64,000 nucleotides of DNA from contig JAGNIU010000006.1 in NCBI GenBank assembly GCA_018000995.1, forward strand, positions 62,001 through 126,000, read 5' to 3'. Both the position numbers and the translations under genes were made by a program. The notes beneath the pieces were generated by a model. It was not told the DNA's origin, did no database searches, and saw only the letters and a list, made by a program, of their open reading frames with translations. Below, piece by piece: positions 10,124-19,144 of this stretch. Source of the stretch: Bacteroidia bacterium. Lineage in GTDB: Bacteria; Bacteroidota; Bacteroidia; B-17B0; Aurantibacillaceae. The stretch's first letter is position 1; each line of letters opens with the position of its first letter.

Positions 10124-12574
10124 TTGTACACCGCCAAAAAAATATCAGAAATACTAAAAGGCAAACTAAGCGGTGCTTCTTCAAATTCTATTCAACATTT
10201 AATCAGCGACAGCAGAACCATTACCGATTATCATCAAAGCGTGTTTTTCGCTTTAGTGAGTGAAAGAAATAACGGACATAAATATGTAAACGATTTATAT
10301 AAAAACGGCGTGCGTTGTTTTGTGGTTTCAGAAAATGTTAAGTTGCCTAAAGATTGCGCTGTAATAAAAGTAAAAAATTCTTTAACTGCACTTCAACAAT
10401 TAGCAACGCATCATCGTGAACAATTTTCTTTACCTGTTATCGCCATTACAGGAAGTAACGGGAAAACGATGGTGAAAGAATGGCTTTACGCTTTGCTGAA
10501 AAATAATTTCAATATTTGTCGTAGTCCGAAAAGTTACAATTCACAAATAGGCGTTCCGCTTTCGGTTTGGAATTTAAATAGTGAACATACGGTTGGAATT
10601 TTTGAGGCTGGTATTTCGACAACTAAAGAAATGCCGAAGCTGGAAAAAATAATTAAACCCAACATTGGTGTATTTACTAATTTGGGAGACGCGCACAGCG
10701 ATGGTTTCTCAGGAATAAAACAAAAGATTGCAGAAAAATTTTCGTTATTTGACAATTGCACGGTGATTGTAGTAAATGGCTTAAGCGCAAAGCAAGTTCC
10801 TGCCAAATACAAAAGCAAAAAAATAATTCTAATTGGGAAAGAGAAAGGTTCTTCGATACAAATTAAAAAAACTGTTTTGGAATCTAACTTTACTAAAATT
10901 GAATTAGTTCACGCCTCAAAAAATTACAATTTAGAAATTCCATTTACAGATACCGCTTCGATTTCAAATGCGATTACTTGTTTTGGAGTGTTGTTAGCAA
11001 CAGGATTAGAGCCTGAAAAATATTATTCTTCATTTAAGGAATTACCTTCTATTGCTCTACGTTTAGAAATTAAAAACGGTATTAATAATTGTGTTTTAAT
11101 AAATGATTTTTATAATTCGGATTTAGATTCATTAAAAATCGCACTCAATTATTTAAATCAGCAAGCGCGTAATAGTAGTAAAACGGTTATACTTTCTGAT
11201 ATTGAACAATCGGGACAAAGCACTAAAAATTTATATAAAGAGATTTCAAAACTTTTAAAGCAATACAAAATCAATTCCTTAATCGGTATTGGAAAAAATA
11301 TTTCGGCGAATGCTTCTGCATTCACCATTAATAAAACGTTTTTCGAAAACACGAATGAATTTGTAGGCGCAATTAATTCAAATCAAATTAGCATCAACAA
11401 TTCTACCATCCTATTAAAAGGTGCGCGTAGTTTTGGTTTTGAAAATATTTCGCAATTACTTCAGCAAAAAAGTCATGATACTGTTTTAGAAATTAATTTA
11501 AATAAGCTGACTGAAAATATTAATTACTATCGCAGCCTCCTAAAACCGGAGACACAAATAATGTGTATGGTAAAAGCGACAGGTTATGGAAGTGGAAGTG
11601 CAGAAATTGCAAAAACATTACAACACATTGGCGTTAATTATTTAGCGGTGGCTTATGCCGATGAAGGTGTTGAATTACGTAACGCGCAAATTAATTTACC
11701 GGTGATGGTAATGAGTCCGGAAGAAGATTCATTAGAAGACATCATCAATTTCAATTTAGAACCAGAGATTTATTCTTTTCGTATTTTAGAATTATTCTGT
11801 AAACAATTACAAAAGAGCGGGTACGCTGAAGCTTTTCCTGTTCATATTAAAATCGACACCGGCATGCACCGTTTAGGTTTTGAAGAAAAAGATTTTGAAA
11901 CGCTTGCCTCTACTCTATTAAAATATCCTCAGGTAAAAGTGAAATCAGTCTTCTCGCATTTAGCGGGATCAGATAATTCAGAATTAGATGGCTTTACTAA
12001 TGAACAAATTTCTGTTTTTGAAAAAGCTTGTTCTGTTCTTAAAACTAAACTAGGTTATGGTTTTTTAAAACACATTTGTAATTCGGGCGGTATTACCCGT
12101 TTTAAAAATGCGCATTACGATATGGTACGTTTAGGAATTGGGATGTATGGTGTTGGCGTGAACTCAGAAGAACAAAACAAATTACAAAACGTAAGCGCTT
12201 TAAAAACGCGCATCTCCCAAATAAAAAATATTAAATCAGGCGACACTGTTGGTTATAATCGTAATGGAAAAGTAATTAATGATATTACCATTGCTGTGAT
12301 TCCGATTGGTTACGCCGATGGTTTTAAACGCGAATTAGGAAACGGAAAGTTTGCTGTATACATTAATAAAATTGCCTGCAAAACCATTGGTAATATTTGC
12401 ATGGACATGTGTATGGTGGATGTAACCAATATAAATTGCAAAGAAGGTGATGAAGCGGTTGTCTTTGAAAGATTCGGACAAATTCATAATTTATCTGTTG
12501 CGATGAATACCATTCCTTACGAAGTGCTAACTTCTATTTCAGGAAGAGTAAAACGAATTTACGTACAGGAATAA
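10124..12574 (+). CDS. murF-alr: Bifunctional UDP-MurNAc-tripeptide D-Ala-D-Ala ligase / alanine racemase
   Basis: 816 aa. Residues about 1-450 are MurF, the cytoplasmic Mur ligase that adds D-Ala-D-Ala to UDP-MurNAc-tripeptide, with the ATP loop AITGSNGKTMVKEW near 108-121. Residues about 455-816 are alanine racemase, which supplies D-alanine. The PLP lysine is K484 in MVKATGYGSG, with VRLGIGMYGVG and the GYNRNG tyrosine region following. This fusion is well known in Bacteroidota. The start is TTG directly after the tdk stop; no in-frame ATG gives a complete N-terminus. In the ligase half the catalytic-region sequence NGVRCFVVS and later NDFYNSDLDS are family-like. Confidence 0.95.
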   Translation: MYTAKKISEILKGKLSGASSNSIQHLISDSRTITDYHQSVFFALVSERNNGHKYVNDLYKNGVRCFVVSENVKLPKDCAVIKVKNSLTALQQLATHHREQFSLPVIAITGSNGKTMVKEWLYALLKNNFNICRSPKSYNSQIGVPLSVWNLNSEHTVGIFEAGISTTKEMPKLEKIIKPNIGVFTNLGDAHSDGFSGIKQKIAEKFSLFDNCTVIVVNGLSAKQVPAKYKSKKIILIGKEKGSSIQIKKTVLESNFTKIELVHASKNYNLEIPFTDTASISNAITCFGVLLATGLEPEKYYSSFKELPSIALRLEIKNGINNCVLINDFYNSDLDSLKIALNYLNQQARNSSKTVILSDIEQSGQSTKNLYKEISKLLKQYKINSLIGIGKNISANASAFTINKTFFENTNEFVGAINSNQISINNSTILLKGARSFGFENISQLLQQKSHDTVLEINLNKLTENINYYRSLLKPETQIMCMVKATGYGSGSAEIAKTLQHIGVNYLAVAYADEGVELRNAQINLPVMVMSPEEDSLEDIINFNLEPEIYSFRILELFCKQLQKSGYAEAFPVHIKIDTGMHRLGFEEKDFETLASTLLKYPQVKVKSVFSHLAGSDNSELDGFTNEQISVFEKACSVLKTKLGYGFLKHICNSGGITRFKNAHYDMVRLGIGMYGVGVNSEEQNKLQNVSALKTRISQIKNIKSGDTVGYNRNGKVINDITIAVIPIGYADGFKRELGNGKFAVYINKIACKTIGNICMDMCMVDVTNINCKEGDEAVVFERFGQIHNLSVAMNTIPYEVLTSISGRVKRIYVQE

Positions 12575-12621
12575 TTTCAAGCTAAAGGTTTCTCGCAAAG
12601 ACGCGGAGACGCTAAGGATTC

Positions 12622-13095
12622 TTAAAGAATCAACAGCTCAACAATTTTCTTCAGCCACACTTCATCTGTTTTATCGAAGGAAGCAAGAGAATCACTATCT
12701 ACATCCAATACCGCAATAATTTCGCCATTATTCAAAATAGGAATTACAATTTCTGATTTTGAAAGTGAGCTACAGGAAATATGTCCGGGGAATTTATCTA
12801 CGTCTTCAACAATAATAGTTTCTCCTTTTTCCCAAGCCGTTCCACAAACACCTTTTCCTTTATTAATACGTGTACAAGCAACAGGACCTTGAAACGGGCC
12901 TAACACCAATTGATTTTCTTCAACTAAATAAAAGCCTACCCAAAAAAAGTTCATACCGTATTTTAATGCCGCGCAAACGTTAGCCAAATTAGCAATGGTA
13001 TCTGTCTCACCGCTAACTAATGCTTGTATCTGCGGAAATAATTCAGCGTACTTTCCTTCTTTTGTAGATGATGTTATTGTTAAATCCTCAGCCAT
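12622..13095 (-). CDS. msrC: GAF-domain free methionine-(R)-sulfoxide reductase
   Basis: 157 aa single GAF domain. It contains GPVACTRI, GVCGTAW and HISCSS, placing cysteines at 74, 84 and 108. The spacing (10 and 24 residues) equals that of the three cysteines of E. coli fRMsr (MsrC/YebR: 84, 94, 118), which reduce free methionine-R-sulfoxide with thioredoxin. The late IAVLDVDS segment is also typical. The gene is monocistronic, convergent with murF-alr and divergent from the repeat-protein pair. Confidence 0.9.
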   Translation of the reverse strand: MAEDLTITSSTKEGKYAELFPQIQALVSGETDTIANLANVCAALKYGMNFFWVGFYLVEENQLVLGPFQGPVACTRINKGKGVCGTAWEKGETIIVEDVDKFPGHISCSSLSKSEIVIPILNNGEIIAVLDVDSDSLASFDKTDEVWLKKIVELLIL

Positions 13096-13135
13096 GTAGC
13101 AAATTTATCTATCTTTATCCAAATAAAACTATTTT

Positions 13136-13540
13136 ATGAAAAAAATATTAGCAATTACATTTTTAGGATTAGCATTTGGAGTAAGTGCACAATCTATAGA
13201 GAGCAGCTCTCACTCAACAACAGGTTATGTAAAATCTGATGGAACGATTGAGAACAGTAGCCATAGTACAAAAGGTTACATTAAAAGTAACGGTACTATC
13301 GAAAATGCCTCGCACTCAACAATCGGTTATATTAAAGATAATGGCACCATCGAAAATAGCAGTCACAGCACTGTGGGATATGTGAAAAAAGATGGAACTG
13401 TAGAAAACTCTTCTCATTCAACAATTGGCTATGTAAAAGATAACGGAACAGTTGAAAATTCATCTCACTCTACAATTGGTCATGCCAGTGGTGTGAAAAA
13501 AGAATGGGCAGCAGTTGTGTTTTTCTTTTTTAAATTCTAA
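13136..13540 (+). CDS. Secreted repeat protein of six 17-residue units (beta-flower-like), copy 1
   Basis: 134 aa with a signal peptide (about 1-18, MKKILAITFLGLAFGVSA). The mature part is six tandem units of 17 residues, consensus [IV]ENSSHSTxGY[IV]K-DGT, followed by a hydrophobic tail ending FFFFKF. The period suggests a propeller- or flower-like all-beta fold; similar Bacteroidota proteins have been called five-fold beta-flower proteins, which I recall rather than verify. The function is unknown. It is followed after 3 bases by a paralogue with the same architecture, so the two form an operon produced by tandem duplication. Confidence 0.8.
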   Translation: MKKILAITFLGLAFGVSAQSIESSSHSTTGYVKSDGTIENSSHSTKGYIKSNGTIENASHSTIGYIKDNGTIENSSHSTVGYVKKDGTVENSSHSTIGYVKDNGTVENSSHSTIGHASGVKKEWAAVVFFFFKF

Positions 13541-13543
13541 TTA

Positions 13544-13951
13544 ATGAAAAAATTATTTTTGATATTATGTTTGAGTATTGCTTTTTTAAGTGGTGCTCAA
13601 ACTATTCAAAACAGCAGTTATAGTACAACAGGTTATATTAAAGCTGATGGTACTATACAGAACAGCAGCTACAGCACGAAAGGTTATATTAAAAAAGACG
13701 GTACTATTCAAAACAGTAGCTATAGTACTATTGGCTATATAAAGAGTGACGGTACAATTCAGAACAGTAGTTATAGTACTGTTGGTTACGTTAAAAAGGA
13801 TGGCACTGTTCAAAACAGTAATTACTCAACCATCGGATACATTAAAGATGACGGCACTGTACAGAACAATAGTTATTCAACAATTGGTTACGCAAAGGGC
13901 GTTGACAAAGAATGGGCTGCCGTAGTTTTCTTTTTCTTTAAGTTCAACTAA
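13544..13951 (+). CDS. Secreted repeat protein of 17-residue units, copy 2
   Basis: 135 aa, paralogue of the preceding gene: signal peptide (about 1-18, ending SGA before QT), six 17-residue units of consensus IQNSSYSTIGYIKxDGT, and the same C-terminal EWAAVVFFFFKF. The most consistent difference is His to Tyr in SSHST/SSYST and Glu to Gln at the unit start, changed in nearly every unit. This points to concerted change of the repeat after duplication. The function is unknown; secretion to the periplasm or cell surface is inferred from the signal peptide. Confidence 0.8.
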   Translation: MKKLFLILCLSIAFLSGAQTIQNSSYSTTGYIKADGTIQNSSYSTKGYIKKDGTIQNSSYSTIGYIKSDGTIQNSSYSTVGYVKKDGTVQNSNYSTIGYIKDDGTVQNNSYSTIGYAKGVDKEWAAVVFFFFKFN

Positions 13952-13976
13952 ACAAAATATCAGTAATAAAAAATCT

Positions 13977-15188
13977 CTATTCTGTTATTACGAGGCGTTG
14001 GGATTCGGTAACCGAATTGCTAATGCGAATTAAAGCAAAATAAATCCCCACCGATAATTTAGTTTCTATTTTCTCTTCCGATTTTTCTATTTGTTTTGAA
14101 TAGACTATTTGACCAAGGTTGTTATAAATTTCAAGTTTAGCATTCTCAATTACTGCACTCTTCAAATTGAAACTTCCTTTATTTGGGTTGGGTGAAATAA
14201 TAAATTTATTGGCGCTACTAACTAATTCATTAATGCCAGTACATGGTGAAGCATTTACATCAAGTGTTACAGGTTGAGAAGCACCACAACAATTTTTAGA
14301 AGCAACTGCTATTTGTCCTGATGAAGTACCTGTAATTACCGAAATTGTATTTGTTGTAGAAGTGCCTGTCCAGCCGCCGGGTAAATTCCAAGTATAAGAA
14401 GTTGCACCAGGCACCGGATTAACACTATAAACGACTGTTGAGCCGGCGCAAACTACAGCATTTCCGTTTATAGTAGTTGGCTGTGGTGGTGTGCCGGCAC
14501 ATGATACATTATTATATAACGCTAAAACTTCTGTTGGTGATAAAGCGCGGTTATAAAAAAAGAAATCATCCAAATCACCATTATAATATCGGATATTATT
14601 ATCAGCAACTTTGCCAATGTTTATAGGAAAATTAGTTGATGTATTAACACTGGCTACAGTAGTACCAATAGTGCAGCCTAAAGTTGGCAATAAATTTCCG
14701 TCCATATACAATTTAATACTTGATATTTGTGTGCTCACTGTAGATTCATACACAGCCGCATAATGATGCCAGTTGCCATCAGAAACATTTGGGTTCGACA
14801 TAATATAAGCTCCACTACTATTATCAAATCCTACTCCGGAACAACCATAATTAAATTGAACTGCAAAAGCATCTGAGCCGCCGTAAGCAAACGATGCGGT
14901 TAAAGAGGTATTATTTGACTTTCCCCAAAAAGAAACTGATCTGGAAACGGAACCACCCGGACCTGCATTTGGCATTATTATATAACTGGAAAAGCCGTTG
15001 AATTTATAAGCGCAATTTGGATTTCCGAAACGGTCTGTAGTTAAAGTTGCGTTCATAACGGTTCCATGATTAGTTCCTACAACATCATTAGCGTTTCCGC
15101 TAAAAGGCCAGTTATGAATTAAGCCTGTAGTTGGAACTTGTGCCACCATTAAATTAGCAAGTAAAACAAAAAACAATAAATATCTCAT
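13977..15188 (-). CDS. Secreted LamG-domain protein with T9SS sorting domain
   Basis: 403 aa: signal peptide (about 1-16), a LamG/concanavalin-like lectin domain (about 20-225, with HNWPFSGNANDVVG and LYMDGNLLP segments), a PKD/Ig-like domain (about 235-315) and a type IX secretion C-terminal sorting domain (about 325-403, starting ISPNPNKGSFNL and ending with TESQRLVITE). It is therefore exported across the outer membrane by the T9SS and is probably surface-attached or released. Binding of a glycan is suggested by LamG but cannot be specified. The related lipoprotein at 61725-62498 shares the LamG design. Confidence 0.85.
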   Translation of the reverse strand: MRYLLFFVLLANLMVAQVPTTGLIHNWPFSGNANDVVGTNHGTVMNATLTTDRFGNPNCAYKFNGFSSYIIMPNAGPGGSVSRSVSFWGKSNNTSLTASFAYGGSDAFAVQFNYGCSGVGFDNSSGAYIMSNPNVSDGNWHHYAAVYESTVSTQISSIKLYMDGNLLPTLGCTIGTTVASVNTSTNFPINIGKVADNNIRYYNGDLDDFFFYNRALSPTEVLALYNNVSCAGTPPQPTTINGNAVVCAGSTVVYSVNPVPGATSYTWNLPGGWTGTSTTNTISVITGTSSGQIAVASKNCCGASQPVTLDVNASPCTGINELVSSANKFIISPNPNKGSFNLKSAVIENAKLEIYNNLGQIVYSKQIEKSEEKIETKLSVGIYFALIRISNSVTESQRLVITE

Positions 15189-15234
15189 TTCAACAATTCT
15201 TTAATCTAATAAAGATAATCAAAAAAAATTAATC

Positions 15235-15927
15235 CTACTCCTTCTTCGCATAAGCCAAGCTCAACACCGAAACTTTTATGCCGGGAACGCTTTTTAAGGC
15301 GTCGTAACAAGCATCAATAGTGGCGCCGGTTGTAATAACATCATCAACCAACACTATGGTTTTGTTTTGTAATTGCACGGCATCTCTTAATTCAAATTTA
15401 TCTTTTACATTTTCCCAACGTTCAAATTTGCGTTTTCGGGTTTGGGTTTCTGTAAATGCATTTCTAAATAAATTAGTGGTGTTGATTGGAATATTTAATT
15501 CTTTGCTTAACCCCTTTGCAAATTCTTCACTTTGATTAAAACCACGTTGCTTTTGTTTTTTTGGATGAAGCGGAACAGGAATAATTACATCCGCTTTTGC
15601 AATTTCGTTACAGTCTTTTAAAGATTGTGCATACCACACACCTAATTGCTCGGCTAATGCTTTATTGCTTTTATATTTTATACTGTGAAGTAATTTCTGA
15701 ACCTTACCACTTTTCTCAAATAAATAGTAAGAACCAACTTTAACAACGGGCACTCTTCCCGCAAATACACGCTCTAACTCACTGTTTTCTTCTTTATGAA
15801 AATTGGATTTTGGTAAAGTGATATAACAGTGGTTACACACCATATTTTCGTGCTTAAACAGCGAATTGTTGCAAGTAATGCAGTTTCGGGGGTAAATAAG
15901 CGTTATAAAGTCGGTCCAAAGGCCCAT
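15235..15927 (-). CDS. comF: ComF-family phosphoribosyltransferase-like protein
   Basis: 230 aa from the ATG at 15927. The N-terminus has a four-cysteine zinc site (CITCNNS and CNHC), and the C-terminal half is a type I phosphoribosyltransferase fold with the PRPP loop VVLVDDVITTGATID near 195-209 and the preceding PVPLHPKKQKQRGFNQS segment. ComF proteins aid DNA uptake in competent bacteria and are widely conserved; whether this species is naturally competent is unknown. It is monocistronic and divergent from the coiled-coil gene at 16013. It belongs to the chromosome and should not be confused with the island HAD-PRTase at 37773. Confidence 0.88.
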   Translation of the reverse strand: MGLWTDFITLIYPRNCITCNNSLFKHENMVCNHCYITLPKSNFHKEENSELERVFAGRVPVVKVGSYYLFEKSGKVQKLLHSIKYKSNKALAEQLGVWYAQSLKDCNEIAKADVIIPVPLHPKKQKQRGFNQSEEFAKGLSKELNIPINTTNLFRNAFTETQTRKRKFERWENVKDKFELRDAVQLQNKTIVLVDDVITTGATIDACYDALKSVPGIKVSVLSLAYAKKE

Positions 15928-15989
15928 CAATTCACATTTTGGTGTTTAAATTTAAGATTTATTAGGTCTTTACCGCTCTCGAAATTACA

Positions 15990-15997
15990 TAATTTTG
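15990..15997 (+). promoter_or_regulatory. Bacteroidota -7 promoter element upstream of the coiled-coil gene
   Basis: TAATTTTG matches the Bacteroidota -7 consensus TAnnTTTG exactly and lies 15 bases before the ATG at 16013. A TTTACC sequence about 20 bases upstream could serve as the -33 element. This is a sequence match only. Confidence 0.45.
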
Positions 15998-16012
15998 TAA
16001 AAAAACAGCTTT

Positions 16013-16930
16013 ATGGCCGAACAAGAAAATGAACAGAAAAAGCGGGGTGGAATTCTCTGGATTATTGTTGCACTATTATTAGGCAGCAACATTATAACCC
16101 TTTGGCTATTCTGGCAAGAAAAAAATAAAGCTGCAGAACAAATTGTGGTGACGGAGAAAGTGTTGGTTGAAAAAAGCACTATTCAAAGCGATTTAATGTC
16201 GTTACAAAAAGAATACGAAAATTTAAAAACCAATGATGTTGCTTTACAAAAAGAAATCGACGACAAGAAAGCTTACATTGAGCAATTAATTAAAGAAGCG
16301 GCCAAACATAAAGGTGATGCTTACATTATTTCGAAACTAAAAAAAGAAACAGAAACGCTTCGCCAAATAATGATTGGTTATGTACATACAATTGATTCTT
16401 TAGGTCAGTTAAACCAAACGCTTCGTGTAGAAAAAGAAAATGTAATTAAAGAACTGGATACTGAAAAAGAAAAAATAACAGGGTTGAATAAAGAGAAAGA
16501 TGAGTTAAAAGCAACCATTCAAAAAGGTTCCATCTTAACTTGTTTCAATGTAAAAGCCTTAGCGGTAAAATTAAAAAGCGGTGGAAAAAAAGAAACGATT
16601 ACAGATAAAGCTAAGCGCGCTGATAAAATTAAAGTATCGTTTACTTTAAGCGAAAATAAAATTGCGAAGGCGGGAGAAAAAACGGTTTACGTTCGTATCA
16701 TTACACCTGATGGAAAAGAGATGGCAAAAAGTTACGACGATAACTACAAATTTAATTTTGATAAATCGAGTGGTTACTTTGCAGGTAAAGAAACTTTAAA
16801 TTATGCTAATGTAGAAATCAGCGGCGTATTATATGCTGAAGGACAAGAACCTTTAGTGCCCGGTAATTATATTATTGAAGTGACTTGCGATAATGTTGTT
16901 GTGGCGACGACTGCACTCAAACTAAATTAA
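16013..16930 (+). CDS. Membrane-anchored coiled-coil protein of unknown function
   Basis: 305 aa. A short charged cytoplasmic N-terminus precedes one transmembrane helix (about 12-34), followed by a long coiled coil rich in Lys/Glu/Leu (about 38-165) and a C-terminal beta-rich domain (about 175-305) with VKVSFTLSENKIAKAG-like strands. The topology is probably a single inner-membrane anchor with a periplasmic coiled coil. No catalytic motif is visible. Similar proteins are common in Flavobacteriia with no known role. It is monocistronic, with a repeat element directly downstream. Confidence 0.65.
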   Translation: MAEQENEQKKRGGILWIIVALLLGSNIITLWLFWQEKNKAAEQIVVTEKVLVEKSTIQSDLMSLQKEYENLKTNDVALQKEIDDKKAYIEQLIKEAAKHKGDAYIISKLKKETETLRQIMIGYVHTIDSLGQLNQTLRVEKENVIKELDTEKEKITGLNKEKDELKATIQKGSILTCFNVKALAVKLKSGGKKETITDKAKRADKIKVSFTLSENKIAKAGEKTVYVRIITPDGKEMAKSYDDNYKFNFDKSSGYFAGKETLNYANVEISGVLYAEGQEPLVPGNYIIEVTCDNVVVATTALKLN

Positions 16931-16946
16931 TTTATTCTTCAAGTAA

Positions 16947-17118
16947 CCCCCTCGTCAGCTTTGCTGACACTCCCCCTTGAAAAAGGGGGAGAAATTTTCA
17001 TCTTCCAAAAGGAGATTCTCGGTACGAAAACTTTATTGATATACGAGAAATTTTTTCTCCCCTTTTTTAAGGGGAGACAGCTTTTTTTGCTTTAGCTAAA
17101 AATGCAGAGGGGTCGCCA
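16947..17118 (+). repeat. Intergenic hairpin repeat, long form
   Basis: A gene-free stretch holding a nested palindromic element. One end is ACCCCCTCG...ACTCCCCCTTGAAAAAGGGGGAG; the other is CTCCCCTTTTTTAAGGGGAG...GAGGGGT in opposite orientation, with a roughly 50-base unrelated core. Related CCTCCCC/GGGGAGG hairpins occur at 20581, 20763 and 63579, so this is a dispersed repeat family of the host chromosome. It may also act as a terminator between the convergent genes on either side. Confidence 0.6.
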
Positions 17119-17139
17119 AAGGCGCGCTACGAATGATGG

Positions 17140-18228
17140 TTAATCAACGGGCTTCTTATTCATCACCTCATTCTGCACACGAATCGATTCATCGTGTAGG
17201 AGCTGACATAATTTTTCGATGTGATTTCTGGATAAACCTAATTTCTCAGCTAACTGAGAACGGGTTCTTAAAATTTCCTGCCAACGTTCTAATTGGAACA
17301 CTGTGATATTATGTTCTTTCTTGTACAGACCAATATCTTCAATAACAGAAATACGTTTGCGTAAAATATTTATTAATTCATCATCAATCTCATCAATCAT
17401 CTGACGGAAATTATTCAGCTTGTTAGTGAACTCTGCATCGTTACATATTGTTGTTGGAAATTGAAGTGTTGCTAATAATTCTTTTAAATCAGCCGGCGTT
17501 AATTGTTGTTCGGCATCACTTAATGCTTTTGCAGGATTGATGTGTGATTCAATCATTAAGCCATTTACGCCTAAGTTCAATGCTTTTTGTGAAACGGTTT
17601 GAATTAAATCTCTTCTGCCGCTGATATGACTCGGGTCGCAAATGATAGGGAGGTTAGGTAATAATGTTTTTAATTCAATCATTAATTCCCACATTGGTTT
17701 GTTGCGGTATTTACTCTTTCCAAAAAAATGGAAGCCGCGGTGAACTGCTATTACTTTTGTTATGCCCGCATTATTTATTCTTTCAATAGCACCTAACCAC
17801 AATTGCACATCAGCGTGAATCGGATTTTTTATCATCACCGGAATATCAACGCCCTTAATCACATCCGCAATTTCTTGTACACTGAATGGATTTACAGTTG
17901 TACGCGCACCGATCCATAAAACATCAACACCATTTTTTAAAGCGAGCTCTGCATGATTTGCATTCGCAACCTCAACCGTTGTTTTTAAATTATACTTTTC
18001 TTTTACTTCTTTTAACCATGCTATTCCTTCCTCACCAACACCTTCAAACGAGTTCGGACGGGTTCTTGGTTTCCAAATGCCTGCTCTGAATAGTTGTATA
18101 ACGGGAATTTGAGATATGGCTTTAGCCGTCTCCAAAACTTGCTCACGCGTTTCTGCACCACAAGGACCCGCTATAATTAAGGGCTCGTTATTCTTTGTAA
18201 TCCAAGTATTTAGTGGGGCAATGGTCAT
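17140..18228 (-). CDS. Bifunctional DAHP synthase / chorismate mutase
   Basis: 362 aa from the ATG at 18228 (a TTG three codons upstream is less likely). Residues about 1-260 are a KDOP/DAHP synthase-type barrel: IIAGPCGAET, the GIWKPRTRPNSFEG loop, IGARTTVNPF, VMIKNP, AVHRGF and CDPSHISGRRD. Residues about 265-360 are an AroQ-type chorismate mutase: MIDEIDDELINILRKR with the catalytic Arg, followed by VFQLERWQEIL. It would catalyse the first step of the shikimate pathway and the branch to prephenate. The fusion is standard in Bacteroidota and usually lets prephenate feed back on DAHP synthase. The gene is monocistronic here. Confidence 0.93.
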   Translation of the reverse strand: MTIAPLNTWITKNNEPLIIAGPCGAETREQVLETAKAISQIPVIQLFRAGIWKPRTRPNSFEGVGEEGIAWLKEVKEKYNLKTTVEVANANHAELALKNGVDVLWIGARTTVNPFSVQEIADVIKGVDIPVMIKNPIHADVQLWLGAIERINNAGITKVIAVHRGFHFFGKSKYRNKPMWELMIELKTLLPNLPIICDPSHISGRRDLIQTVSQKALNLGVNGLMIESHINPAKALSDAEQQLTPADLKELLATLQFPTTICNDAEFTNKLNNFRQMIDEIDDELINILRKRISVIEDIGLYKKEHNITVFQLERWQEILRTRSQLAEKLGLSRNHIEKLCQLLHDESIRVQNEVMNKKPVD

Positions 18229-18369
18229 TAAGTACAAATTTCGGGTTTATTAGGGCTTTATCCAAATTACCCTATTTAAGGTATGGTAGTCAGGGATTTG
18301 AATTTTGATATTTGTAATGTGTTAATCGAATTCTGCAATACAAACAAAAAATGGATTTTAAACAATCCG

Positions 18370-18465
18370 ATGACGCCCTTTGTAGAAACTTGCAAAAAGC
18401 ATAAAAAGTGTTGCAAAGAATTTAAGAAAGGCGATCGCTGTAAAAAGTGTCCCGGCAGAAAATAA
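18370..18465 (+). CDS. Small Cys/Lys-rich protein
   Basis: 31 aa from the ATG at 18370 (TPFVETCKKHKKCCKEF..., ending CKKCPGRK); the frame stays open upstream to 18283, but that extension looks like intergenic sequence. It has five cysteines in C-x5-CC and CxxC spacing among many lysines, suggesting a zinc knuckle or nucleic-acid-binding micro-protein. It is convergent with the three-gene membrane-protein cluster, ending one base before it. The compositional bias is hard to explain as chance, but no family is recognised with certainty. Confidence 0.45.
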   Translation: MTPFVETCKKHKKCCKEFKKGDRCKKCPGRK

Positions 18466-18466
18466 G

Positions 18467-19135
18467 TCAGTTCAAATTATCATAAAGCATTATCACATTT
18501 CGCTTTGCATTCAATCGTTTATTCTTATTCATTTTAGTTAGAACCTGACCAGTAATTCTTATTGCGGCACCGGCCAATGCGCCAATGATAATAGTTGTAG
18601 CGGGATTGTTTCTATAATTATAAGAATTGTAATCAGTAAGGACTAAATATGTAACAACAACCGGCACAGCAAATCCAACTCCAAAACCCAAACCGTTTGC
18701 TAAATATTGCGTTCTTTTGTAGTCCATCATTTTCGAATATTCCTTTAACATTTGATTTTTTGAATCTGATATTGGTAACACCTGGATCGCATGCAACAAA
18801 TCTCTATCATTAATATTATTGTACATTAACGATCGCGTTGGTTTGCTGGTCTTAATTTGAAAATCTTCAGTCGGATTAATAACCTGAGGTTTAATTTCTG
18901 CAACTTGTGTTAAAGTATCGACAACTCCATTCGCGAATTTAATTTTTAAAATTTCACTTTTAGATTCGGAATAAACAGGGCCGGTTAAATTTGAAAACTT
19001 TCTGAATTTAATTACTGTGGGATTTATCTCTTCGATTTTTGAGCTGATGATTTCTCCGTTTGTTTTATAAATCGTGTCTTGACCAAATACGTTTTGAACT
19101 AATACTACAAAAATAATAAGGACTATCTTTTTCAT
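18467..19135 (-). CDS. Tandem paralogous membrane protein 3 of 3
   Basis: 222 aa: signal peptide (about 1-18, ending VFG before QD), then a small beta domain with the signature DTIYKTNGEII...KFRKFSNLTGPVYSESKSEILKIKFANG, a linker, and two hydrophobic stretches near 150-195. The signature domain recurs in the two genes upstream (NRFDNLQGPKYVVEKSDV and NRWDNITGPVYIVPINEV). The function is unknown. Separated by 9 bases from the preceding paralogue, it is the last gene of a three-gene operon. Confidence 0.7.
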   Translation of the reverse strand: MKKIVLIIFVVLVQNVFGQDTIYKTNGEIISSKIEEINPTVIKFRKFSNLTGPVYSESKSEILKIKFANGVVDTLTQVAEIKPQVINPTEDFQIKTSKPTRSLMYNNINDRDLLHAIQVLPISDSKNQMLKEYSKMMDYKRTQYLANGLGFGVGFAVPVVVTYLVLTDYNSYNYRNNPATTIIIGALAGAAIRITGQVLTKMNKNKRLNAKRNVIMLYDNLN

Positions 19136-19144
19136 CTTAAAAAA

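Noticed and set aside
13190-13900. Regular 51-base repeats resembling a CRISPR or satellite array
   Set aside because: The repeats are in frame, translate to 17-residue units inside two signal-peptide proteins, and lack unique spacers.
15235-15927. ComF plus the island DprA as a competence cluster
   Set aside because: ComF lies in the chromosomal flank, 21 kb from the DprA-like gene, which is divergent in sequence and belongs to the defence operon.
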